DNA of 64,000 nt, taken from positions 62,001 to 126,000 of the forward strand of contig JAGDZQ010000003.1 of assembly GCA_049115715.1 (NCBI GenBank), written 5' to 3'. Of the stretch, positions 1 through 8,451 are shown in pieces (position 1 is the stretch's first letter; every line of letters begins with the position of its first letter). Position numbers and translations under genes: made by a program. Below the pieces are notes generated by a model. The model was not told the DNA's origin. It saw only the letters and a program-made list of their open reading frames with translations, and searched no databases. The stretch comes from JAMZMI01 sp049115715 (GTDB lineage: Bacteria > Bacteroidota > Bacteroidia > Cytophagales > Cyclobacteriaceae).

Positions 1-1
1 A

Positions 2-2344
2 ACAATTAGCTCTGAGGTCACCAAAGAAGTGCACTTTAAAGGACAGGCCATCTGGCGGTATCACCCAGAATCAAAGGAGTTTGAAATTTTCGGAGAAGGA
101 GGCGGAAACACCTTTGATGTAGAAATCGATCGAAAAGGACGACTTTACTCAGGTGATAACGGCACCACAAGAGGCTTTTACTACAAGCAAGGAGGGTATT
201 ATAGGAAAAACTGGGGGAAGCACGGAGCATTAACAAATCCATATGCTTTCGGTTTTTTACCAGGAATGGAATTAGAAGGTGAAAAAATCCGATTTACACA
301 TGCGTGGGTAAAATATGAAGGCGGCACACTTCCAAAAAAGTATCACGACAAAATCATCGCCATCAACCCTCTTCTGAATTTTGTTCAATTGACAAGTGTG
401 GAGCCATCTGGTTCTACCTTCCGTTGTATTGACGATGAAAAAATACTGGAAACGGAAGACCACTGGTTCAGACCTGTGGATATCAAAGCCGGGCCCGACG
501 GTAGCATTTATCTTGCCGACTGGAATGACAGCCGACTATCACATGTCGACCCAAGAGATACATGGAAAAAAAGTACCGGGAGAATTTATAAGCTTAGGTC
601 TAAGCAATCGCCAAAAATCAAACCATTTGATCTTAGCAAATACTCAAACGAAGAACTCACCGAGTTACTATCACATCCAAATAAATGGTTTAGGCAACAA
701 GCCCTCAGACAATTTGGAGATAGAAAAGACCAGTCGGCAGTACCCAAACTTATTGAATTGCTCCGATCCGGTAACGATCAGCAAGCACTCGAAGCACTTT
801 GGGCAATCAACCTTAGTCTTGGTTTTACTGACGAGTTAGCTATGGAAGTACTGGAACATAAAGACCCCTATGTTCGACTTTGGGGTATCCGGCTTCTTGG
901 AGATGCCAAAAAGGTTTCTCCCTCGATCTCAAAAAAACTTACCGAACTGGCTGCATCAGAAGATCATTTGGAAGTACTTGGTCAACTTGCTTCCACAGCC
1001 AAGCGCCTCCCTCCTGTGGATGCACTTCCTATCATAAAAGCTCTAATGAAAAACCCTCGTAACATCGGTGATCAAGATAATCAGCTACTCATCTGGTGGG
1101 CACTAGAATCCAAGAGCGAGACTGGAAGAGAGTTGATTATGAATATGTTCGAAGAGCAAGACATTTGGAATGAACCTTTGGTAAAGAATGTGATCTTGGA
1201 AAGACTTGCTCAGCGTTACATGCTTGCCAGAGGACGAACCAATTACCTTTCTTGTAGTAAGTTGCTACAATACGCTCCCGACAATCAATACACCAAAGTC
1301 CTAATGAATGGCATCCAGGAAGGGTTGAGAGGAGAGGACATTTCGGATCTCCCTGAAGAACTACTTACACAAATCCAACACTACCAAGCTAAGTTTGGAG
1401 AAGGACAGTTGGCATTGGCCCTGCGACAAAACAACAGCAATACCGTAAAGAAAGCTTTGACAGTAATCTCAAATCAAAAAGCCAGCCGAAGCGAAAGATT
1501 ATCCTACATCCGAATCTTTGGTGAAATAGATCAACCAACAGCAATACCAGTATTAATCCAAATAATCGAGAATCAAACTAATTCAGATGCAATCAGAATC
1601 GCCTGCTTAAAATCTTTGAAGCACTATGATGACCCTTTAATCGGAGAAAGAGCTGCCAATGCCTATACATTCAAGCTAAGAGCCAATCCAGAACTCCGAG
1701 AAGCGGTGCTTCAACTATTTGCAAGTAGAGCTAATTGGGCTGGGCAATTCTTAAGCAAGATTACAGATACAAAAGAAGTCAAGAAAACAGATGTCCCTCC
1801 CGAAATCATACGCCAATTCAAATTGCTGGACGATCCGGAAATAACAAGCACAGTAGATGAATTATGGCCTGATATCAGGATCGCGTCTTCAGAGGATAAG
1901 AAAAAAGAAATACTCAGGATAAAAGGAATACTACAATCAGGAAATGGAGATACCAAAAGCGGAGAGAAATTATATAAGCTGTATTGCGGCAGTTGTCACC
2001 GTCTTTTTGAAGAAGGAGGCTCAATTGGGCCTGATTTAACAGGGTATGATAGACGAAATATGAGTGATATGATATTAAATATCGTAGATCCAAATGCATC
2101 CATTCGTGAGGGTTATGTCAACTTCAAGATCAAATTGAAAGATGGTCAGACAATCGTGGGTACCGTGGTAGACAGAAGTGGAGGATACATTATTATCAAA
2201 CCGCTCGGAGGTAAAGAAATCAAGCTTAACTCAGATCAAGTGACTGAAATGACAGCCCAGAGCACCTCCATCATGCCAGAACATCTCACAGAAAATCTAT
2301 CTGAACAGCAGGTAAAAGATTTATTCGCCTATATAAGGAAATGA
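2..2344 (+). CDS. PVC-type membrane-bound dehydrogenase/HEAT/c-type haem protein (5' end cut by window)
   Basis: The frame is open from base 2, so the gene begins upstream of the window and the GTG at 29 is internal. The visible part has the end of a beta-propeller-like dehydrogenase region (about residues 1-205 counted from 29), a long alpha-helical stretch of HEAT-like repeats (about 210-640), and a C-terminal cytochrome domain with CGSCH near residue 652, then GPDLTGYDRR and a late Met (SIMPEHL). This order matches the Pirellula/Verrucomicrobium-type membrane-bound dehydrogenase and haem-binding domains. The protein is probably exported and does electron transfer coupled to oxidation of a sugar or polyol; the substrate is unknown. 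It is followed 4 bp later by a TIM-barrel protein and then a ThuA-like protein, a common trio in such clusters. Confidence 0.85.
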   Translation, partial: TISSEVTKEVHFKGQAIWRYHPESKEFEIFGEGGGNTFDVEIDRKGRLYSGDNGTTRGFYYKQGGYYRKNWGKHGALTNPYAFGFLPGMELEGEKIRFTHAWVKYEGGTLPKKYHDKIIAINPLLNFVQLTSVEPSGSTFRCIDDEKILETEDHWFRPVDIKAGPDGSIYLADWNDSRLSHVDPRDTWKKSTGRIYKLRSKQSPKIKPFDLSKYSNEELTELLSHPNKWFRQQALRQFGDRKDQSAVPKLIELLRSGNDQQALEALWAINLSLGFTDELAMEVLEHKDPYVRLWGIRLLGDAKKVSPSISKKLTELAASEDHLEVLGQLASTAKRLPPVDALPIIKALMKNPRNIGDQDNQLLIWWALESKSETGRELIMNMFEEQDIWNEPLVKNVILERLAQRYMLARGRTNYLSCSKLLQYAPDNQYTKVLMNGIQEGLRGEDISDLPEELLTQIQHYQAKFGEGQLALALRQNNSNTVKKALTVISNQKASRSERLSYIRIFGEIDQPTAIPVLIQIIENQTNSDAIRIACLKSLKHYDDPLIGERAANAYTFKLRANPELREAVLQLFASRANWAGQFLSKITDTKEVKKTDVPPEIIRQFKLLDDPEITSTVDELWPDIRIASSEDKKKEILRIKGILQSGNGDTKSGEKLYKLYCGSCHRLFEEGGSIGPDLTGYDRRNMSDMILNIVDPNASIREGYVNFKIKLKDGQTIVGTVVDRSGGYIIIKPLGGKEIKLNSDQVTEMTAQSTSIMPEHLTENLSEQQVKDLFAYIRK

Positions 2345-2348
2345 CCGT

Positions 2349-3311
2349 ATGATGAAAGACCCCATTCCGAGAAGAACATTTTTACAAAAAGCGACTATCG
2401 CGGGAGTTGGAACTGCCCTTGGTGTTCAGGCATTTGCCAAGCCTACCGAAACAGCGTTGAAGACCGGCTTGACCGACATTCATATATTCTCCAAGCACTT
2501 ACAGTTTCTTAACTACAAGGAAATGAGTGAAGCCGCAGCTGAGATAGGATTTGATGGCGTAGATCTAACGGTGCGTCCTGGAGGGCATATTTTGCCAGAA
2601 AATGTGGAAGAACAATTGCCACTCGCCACGGCACAGCTCAACAAGGTTGATCTGAAACCAAAGCTGATGACAACAGCCATCACAGATGCAAATGATGCGT
2701 TTACCAAAAAAATATTGACCTCAGCTTCCAAAGAAGGAATAGCCTGCTACAGGCTTGGCTATTATCGATATCCAGATAACCTCTCCATTCCAGAATCAAT
2801 TGCCAATATCCAACAACAAACAAGGGAACTTGCTCGGCTGAACCAAGAGTTGAATATAAGCGGTGCTTATCAAAACCATGCTGGCATGCATGTAGGTGCT
2901 TCCATATGGGAAATTTGGCAAATGCTTCAAGAAATCGATCCAGCATATCTTGGATGTCAATATGATATTAGACACGCTACTGTCGAGGGTGGCAAATCCT
3001 GGAACACTGGTTTGCGACTGATCAATCAGCAGATCAATTCGATCGTTCTCAAGGATTTTAAATGGGAACAGTCAGGAGGCAAATGGAAACTTATCAATAC
3101 ACCAATTGGTGAAGGTATGGTTGATTTTAGAAGCTATTTCAAGCTGTTGAAAAAGTATCAAATCAAAGTGCCAATTTCTCTGCATCTGGAATATGATTTA
3201 GGCGGAGCAGAACACGGAAAAACCAAGCTAACTATTCCTCAAAAGAACGTTTTTCAATCAATGAAAAAGGATCTAAATAAGATAAAGGAAATGTGGGATA
3301 GTATCGAATGA
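2349..3311 (+). CDS. Tat-exported sugar phosphate isomerase/epimerase-like TIM barrel protein
   Basis: 320 residues. The N-terminus PRRTFLQKATIAGVGTALG is a twin-arginine signal, so the protein is probably periplasmic. The rest fits the xylose isomerase-like TIM barrel (AP endonuclease family 2) fold, with acidic and His residues typical of its metal site (IGFDGVDLTVRPGGH, YQNHAGMHVG, YDIRHA, HLEYD). It lies 4 bp after the haem protein and overlaps the ThuA-like gene by ATGA, so the three are translationally coupled. Family members isomerise or epimerise sugars, but exported ones mostly have no known substrate. A second in-frame ATG lies three bases in and cannot be told apart as the start. 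Confidence 0.85.
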   Translation: MMKDPIPRRTFLQKATIAGVGTALGVQAFAKPTETALKTGLTDIHIFSKHLQFLNYKEMSEAAAEIGFDGVDLTVRPGGHILPENVEEQLPLATAQLNKVDLKPKLMTTAITDANDAFTKKILTSASKEGIACYRLGYYRYPDNLSIPESIANIQQQTRELARLNQELNISGAYQNHAGMHVGASIWEIWQMLQEIDPAYLGCQYDIRHATVEGGKSWNTGLRLINQQINSIVLKDFKWEQSGGKWKLINTPIGEGMVDFRSYFKLLKKYQIKVPISLHLEYDLGGAEHGKTKLTIPQKNVFQSMKKDLNKIKEMWDSIE

Positions 3312-4237
3312 TAGAAATGATCAAAATATTAAAAAAATCACTAGCAGTCGCTTTTTTCATTGCGAGTATTTGTCATGTTAGCAGTCAAGATAAAAACGCC
3401 AAAATTTCCGTTCTGATCGTTGATGGATTCAGCAATCATGACTGGAAGCAAACCACTAAAGTGGTCAAGCATATCCTTGAAAAAAGTAAGCGCTTCGAGG
3501 TTAGCACTTCAACAGCACCCTCTTCCCCTGAAGACAAAGCGTGGGAAACCTGGCGTCCCAGATTCAAAGACTTTGATGTAGTCATTCAAAACACCAACAA
3601 CATTCATAATCCAAAAATCAAATGGCCGAAAAAGGTACAGAAGGATTTGGAGAAGTATCTGGGCAATGGTGGTGGCTTGTATATCCTGCACTCAGCAAAC
3701 AATGCTTTCCCCGATTGGGAAGAATATAACCTGATGATTGGACTTGGGTGGCGAACCATTGACCAAGGTGTTGGATTGAAAGTAGAGGAAGGTGGCCAAA
3801 TATCTGAGATCCCAATCGGCAAGGGAAAAAACACGTACCACGGCCCCAGACAGGATGAGGTTATTACCATAGTTAATGACCATCCAATCAATGCAGGCTT
3901 CCCTAAAGAATGGAAAACGCCCAACATGGAACTATACAAGTTTGCCAGAGGGCCTGCCAAAAACCTGACGGTACTCTCCTTTGCCAAAGAAGAAGAAACC
4001 AATATTAATTGGCCTGTTGAATGGATCGTAAGCTATGGAAAAGGTCGTGTATACAACTCCAGCATGGGTCACCTTTGGGCTGGTGAAACCTATCCCATCA
4101 GCTATCAGTGCATTGGATTTCAAACCACACTAATCCGTGCCACGGAGTGGTTAGCAAACGGAACTTGCACATATTCCATTCCCGAAAATTTCCCAACAGA
4201 GACTGAGATTCGCTTGATTGAGGATGACCTAGATTGA
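3308..4237 (+). CDS. ThuA-like domain protein, secreted
   Basis: 309 residues with a signal peptide (hydrophobic LAVAFFIASICHVSS). The body matches the ThuA-like, glutamine amidotransferase-like fold: ISVLIVDGFSNHDWKQTT at the start, a GGGLYILHSANNAFPDW elbow and a late GRVYNSSMGHLW. ThuA was named for trehalose use in rhizobia, and many PVC and Bacteroidota copies accompany exported sugar dehydrogenases. It is coupled to the TIM-barrel gene by an ATGA overlap and appears to end the operon. The exact reaction is not known. Confidence 0.85.
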   Translation: MIEMIKILKKSLAVAFFIASICHVSSQDKNAKISVLIVDGFSNHDWKQTTKVVKHILEKSKRFEVSTSTAPSSPEDKAWETWRPRFKDFDVVIQNTNNIHNPKIKWPKKVQKDLEKYLGNGGGLYILHSANNAFPDWEEYNLMIGLGWRTIDQGVGLKVEEGGQISEIPIGKGKNTYHGPRQDEVITIVNDHPINAGFPKEWKTPNMELYKFARGPAKNLTVLSFAKEEETNINWPVEWIVSYGKGRVYNSSMGHLWAGETYPISYQCIGFQTTLIRATEWLANGTCTYSIPENFPTETEIRLIEDDLD

Positions 4238-4371
4238 CATTAAATAGTTGAATGCAAGATTCATTGATAGTACATCAAAACACTCTAATATTTTTAAATT
4301 GAAAGAGCTTTGGTGCTTATATTAGGCATTACCATTTTTGACTAGCCTCATCATCTACTGATTACTTCATT

Positions 4372-5037
4372 ATGAACAAAATAATCTTGACATCACTCTT
4401 TGTTAGCTTCAGTATTTGTCTATTTGGGCAAACCCAGCAGCAAATAGACTCTTTAACCGTCAAAATGTGTGAAACTCTAATTCAACTTGATAAGGTAGAC
4501 GACTCTACAAGACTTCAAAAGACATCAGAAAAACATTTATATCCATATCTAGCCAAGTTTAATGAAAATTCAAAGCAGAAGCTTAGAACATCCATTTACA
4601 TAAGGCTTCAACACAACTGCAAAGCTTTTCTAGATTTATTGAATAGGAACTACGCTATTCATGAGGACTGGCAAAGTTTATCTAAAAAACCAAAATCGAA
4701 GATTTCCGCAAAAGATTGCAAGAAATTCGCTAAAAATGAAAATTTCTGGTATTTTGAGAGTAACGGTGACAAGGTAAGGCTTGAAATCAAAGATGGAATC
4801 TGGATTGACAACTTTAAAGATGGAACCTACTCCAAACTAAACTTTTTCTGGATCGATCAAAGTAATTTTGAAATTGAGTTTATAGAAAGTAATAATAGTT
4901 CTCGAAAGAATTTTAGCAAACCAGGCGACCGCTATCACTACGAGCTAATCAAGAAAAACAGAAAGTATTATGACGTGACGGTTGAAATTCCTGATACGAA
5001 TATACTTTATAGTTTTAAAATATATGTTGATAAATAG
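4372..5037 (+). CDS. Hypothetical secreted protein
   Basis: 221 residues with a clear signal peptide (KIILTSLFVSFSICLFGQ). The mature part is rich in Lys, Asp and aromatic residues, with a C-terminal beta-rich stretch (GDKVRLEIKDGIWIDNFKDG, then YELIKKNRKYYDVTVEI). I recognise no family. It stands alone, 134 bp after the ThuA-like gene and 98 bp before the broken acetyltransferase. Confidence 0.7.
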   Translation: MNKIILTSLFVSFSICLFGQTQQQIDSLTVKMCETLIQLDKVDDSTRLQKTSEKHLYPYLAKFNENSKQKLRTSIYIRLQHNCKAFLDLLNRNYAIHEDWQSLSKKPKSKISAKDCKKFAKNENFWYFESNGDKVRLEIKDGIWIDNFKDGTYSKLNFFWIDQSNFEIEFIESNNSSRKNFSKPGDRYHYELIKKNRKYYDVTVEIPDTNILYSFKIYVDK

Positions 5038-5135
5038 CATTGTATTTCATTTAGTTCCAAGTGATAGAAAATGAGTTCGAGCCAATTTCTTTTAAGCCTG
5101 ACATGAAACCTATACTTCGATTGAGAGCCGATTAG

Positions 5136-5604
5136 ATGGGATACATGAAAATCCTTTTCCATAAATATACTGAGCAAGACAAGTCCGACATTCTCCGAAT
5201 GATGCGCGACTTTACTGCTATCGACAATTATCCATTTGATCGGATAACTAGAGAAGAGAATCTTGAGGAATTCTCCAGCAACGAGTTGCTGGGAAGATTG
5301 TATCTAATTCAGAAGGACGACAGGAACATTGGTTACATCGTCTTGTCTTTCGGATTTAGCTTTGAGTATCGAGGTAGAGACGCTTTCATTGATGAGTTTT
5401 ATATAGACGAACAATTTCGCAATCAGGGGATTGGAAAAATGAACTTGAATTTGTTGAAATAGAATCAAAAAAACTCAACATAAACGCCATCCATCTTGAA
5501 GTAGAAAACCTCAATCACACAGCAAATAGTCTTTATGGAAATCAAGGTTTCGAAGGAAATCAAAGAAGGTTATTAACCAAAAGGATAAAACCCAGCCCTC
5601 AATA
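5136..5604 (+). pseudogene. GNAT family N-acetyltransferase, broken by one-base frameshift
   Basis: The first frame (5136-5462) gives a GNAT N-terminal half: an acceptor-side region, then DAFIDEFYIDEQFRNQGIGK, the acetyl-CoA loop (Q/RxxGxG/A). It then runs into a stop. The missing C-terminal part is intact in the next frame up to a TAA at 5602-5604 (HLEVENLNHTANSLYGNQGF, the usual GNAT beta6-alpha4 end). Adding one A to the A5 run at 5435-5439 restores a continuous protein (...GIGKNELEFVEIES...). Either the gene carries a slippage deletion or the assembly has a homopolymer error. The start could be 5136 or the Met four codons on (MKILFHKY). Confidence 0.75.
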
Positions 5605-5705
5605 ACCCGAATGCATAAACTTAATCTTTTTGGATAAATTGAGAATTAAAGCATACTATTGCATCAATTACATATACCTGTTTTATACCTTTCATTTCAA
5701 ATCTT

Positions 5706-6212
5706 ATGACTGAACTGGCAAACATGTTTGCAGCGCGATTTTCGCGAGAAGAGATGATAGATAAGGTAAACGAAAGTCATTCCAGTTTCTTGGAATGTCT
5801 CAAAATAGCACTATCCGATCAAGAGCCTCAAGGCTGGAGGGCAGCATGGATATTGGGACATTGCACCAAAAAGAACGACCTCAGACTTCCTGTCCATACA
5901 GATTCATTAATCGAAGCTATACAGAGTAAAAAGGACGGACATCAGCGAGAACTTTTAAAGCTTATATTTAAAATCCACCTCAATGACGAACAAGAAGGAA
6001 AAGTGTTTGATCAATGTGTGACAATATGGGAGACCATAGGTAAAAGTCCATCTGTTCGATATTTTGCTTTCAATTTTATCTTTGAGATCGTTAAAAAATA
6101 TCCTGACTTGAAAGGTGAAATTGATTTTCTTACCCAACAAGAGTATCTGGATGCGCTATCCCCCGGAGTGAGAAGAGGGATTGAGAAGAAAATCATGAAG
6201 CTGAATTCTTGA
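5706..6212 (+). CDS. HEAT-like helical protein of unknown function
   Basis: 168 residues, almost all helical by composition, with repeat-like segments (GWRAAWILGHC, HQRELLKLIFKIH, SVRYFAFNFIFEIVKKYP) like HEAT or Armadillo-type repeats. No signal peptide or membrane segment, so it is likely cytoplasmic. The long leader (5605-5705) has no other gene. Function unknown. Confidence 0.7.
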   Translation: MTELANMFAARFSREEMIDKVNESHSSFLECLKIALSDQEPQGWRAAWILGHCTKKNDLRLPVHTDSLIEAIQSKKDGHQRELLKLIFKIHLNDEQEGKVFDQCVTIWETIGKSPSVRYFAFNFIFEIVKKYPDLKGEIDFLTQQEYLDALSPGVRRGIEKKIMKLNS

Positions 6213-6322
6213 CCACAGCAGATGTAGCTTTCTAAGAGTCGTCTTAGAAAAAATGACATCTATTTTTTGAGGTTGAAAGTATACTCCATACCATTGCAAT
6301 ACCTAATCAACCTACCTGCCAT

Positions 6323-8401
6323 ATGGATCACCAAGAAGATCAAAAGCCAGAAGAAAGCGGAGGACAAACCCAAGAAACCGTAAGCCAAGCATCCTCTTCC
6401 GAATCTCAGGCTTCAACAAATGGTAAAAAAAGGCCCTCAAAAAAAATCATCCTTATTCTTCTAATTCTGATTGTCGGAGCAGGCTCCTGGTACGGCTACA
6501 AGCTTCTTAACCCAAGCATATCAGGCCCAAGAATCAATCCGTTAAATCTAATCCCAGAAAGTGCTTTTTTTATCATTGAAACGGATGAGCCCTATGAAGT
6601 CTGGTCTCAATTGAGTAAAACACAAATTTGGAAAATCCTCCAAGCTGATGAAGAATGGAGCGACTATGGGCAGCAGCTTGAAGAAATAGAAAGTACACTC
6701 TCCGACTTTGATCAAGCTCTGGATCTTCTTGCCAACAGGCACGTCTATTTATCCGGACATCCTTATCGAAAAAATGAGCCCGGCTTTCTTTTCGTATTTG
6801 ATCTGGAAGGTTTGGGAGCATTTCGCACCTGGATGACACATGGTCAAAACGTTTCTAAAAGAACATTCCTAAACAGGACTATTTATGAACAACTCGATGA
6901 TTCATCTAAAGAAACCCTCTACTTCACATTTGAAGACAATTTTCTGATTGCTTCACACACCCATATGCTTATAGAAGCTTCTATTAAAGAAAAGGAGAAA
7001 GCCACGTTTTCAAGGTCTCTGGATTTCATTGATATTCGAAAAAAGGTATTGGGAGAGGGTTTAATCAGAATGTACCTCAACTATGATGCACTTTATCGTT
7101 TTGTAGGACAGTCTGTTAACGCTGATGACATGAGGGCGATTTCAGAAGGACTGCCCTTTATCTTCAGTGGACTATACTTTGATATTGATCAGGAATCCAT
7201 GCTCTTGGAAGGGTTTTCCAACTTCCATGATTCCCTGTTTACCTACCTCAAGACATTCCCTGAGGCTGGAACAGGAGAAACAGATATTGCAAAAGTCGCT
7301 CCCGACAATACCTCGACATATTTTAGTCTTGGATTTGATTCTTTTACCTCATTTTATGATGCATGGAATGCCCAACTCTCTGATGATCCGGATCTGGGAG
7401 AGGATTACAAACAGTATATCAGGAAGACCGAAAAGTTTTTAGATATTGATTTGAGGGAAGATTTTGTATCATGGATAGACGATGAGATCGCCATCTTGCA
7501 AATGGAATCGGAAAATGAGACCTCTGAACTCGCTCTCGTCTTTAAAGCAAAAAGTGCTGACCTGGCTCGTGAAAAAATGGCCTTTCTCAATCGTCAGATT
7601 AAGCGAAAAACTCCGGTAAGGTTCAAGGCAGTCTCCTACAAGGAGTACTCTATTAATTATATGTCCATCAATGGGATTTTCAACCTTATTCTTGGCGACC
7701 TATTCAGGAGATTTGACCGACCGTACTATACCATCATAGAAGAGTATGTAGTCTTTTCTAACAACCCTCAGACCTTGAGACAGATGATAGACAGTTGGGA
7801 AGCTGGAAATACACTTGACAATGTGCTCCAATTTCGAGAATTCGAGAGTCAGCTTGGAAAAAATCACAGCGCATTGCTTTATCTACAATTACCTGCATTG
7901 GAAAAAAGTAAGAATGGCTTAATCAATGATGAAACGATCCAATTTCTTCAATCAAAAAACAGTTTGCTTTCTCATTTCCCGCAACTCGGCTTTAAAATTG
8001 AACCATCAGGTCAAATGTTCAAAACCAAACTTTTGCTATCCATCAATAGTGTAGAAGCCTCATCTCCTATTCTTTACGACATTCCTCAAATGGAAAATAT
8101 TAACTACGATAGTCTCTGGCAACTTGATCCCGGTGAGCGAATCGAAATCTCAGAAATAGAAATCGAAGACCTTGCTGCGAAAAAACAAACTGAAGAATAC
8201 GAAGAAGGTAAGCCCAAGTACGAAGTAAACATCAAAGATGGACTGAGGCATGGAGACTACTTTGAGTATCATGCCACGGGAGAATTAAAGATCAGAGGAA
8301 AATACAAAAACGATCTGCAAGAAGGCACCTGGAAATACTACAATGAAAGTGGTGACCTGATGATGAAAGAGAAATATAAGAAGGGTAAATTAGTTAGATA
8401 A
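6323..8401 (+). CDS. DUF3352-like membrane-anchored protein with C-terminal MORN-like (YwqK-type) repeats
   Basis: 692 residues. A charged, low-complexity N-terminus of about 40 residues precedes one membrane helix (KKIILILLILIVGAGSWYGY), so most of the protein lies outside the inner membrane. The large middle part (NLIPESAFFIIETDEPYEVW onward) resembles DUF3352 proteins. The last 60 residues are MORN-like repeats (GLRHGDYFEYHATGELKIRG, then LQEGTWKYYNESGDL), as in the YwqK family. The fusion is unusual. It is a single gene, convergent with the minus-strand operon at 8452. Function unknown. Confidence 0.7.
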   Translation: MDHQEDQKPEESGGQTQETVSQASSSESQASTNGKKRPSKKIILILLILIVGAGSWYGYKLLNPSISGPRINPLNLIPESAFFIIETDEPYEVWSQLSKTQIWKILQADEEWSDYGQQLEEIESTLSDFDQALDLLANRHVYLSGHPYRKNEPGFLFVFDLEGLGAFRTWMTHGQNVSKRTFLNRTIYEQLDDSSKETLYFTFEDNFLIASHTHMLIEASIKEKEKATFSRSLDFIDIRKKVLGEGLIRMYLNYDALYRFVGQSVNADDMRAISEGLPFIFSGLYFDIDQESMLLEGFSNFHDSLFTYLKTFPEAGTGETDIAKVAPDNTSTYFSLGFDSFTSFYDAWNAQLSDDPDLGEDYKQYIRKTEKFLDIDLREDFVSWIDDEIAILQMESENETSELALVFKAKSADLAREKMAFLNRQIKRKTPVRFKAVSYKEYSINYMSINGIFNLILGDLFRRFDRPYYTIIEEYVVFSNNPQTLRQMIDSWEAGNTLDNVLQFREFESQLGKNHSALLYLQLPALEKSKNGLINDETIQFLQSKNSLLSHFPQLGFKIEPSGQMFKTKLLLSINSVEASSPILYDIPQMENINYDSLWQLDPGERIEISEIEIEDLAAKKQTEEYEEGKPKYEVNIKDGLRHGDYFEYHATGELKIRGKYKNDLQEGTWKYYNESGDLMMKEKYKKGKLVR

Positions 8402-8451
8402 GCCTTTTATAATCACACACATGATTTACCACGGCTACAAACTTTTCGAAG

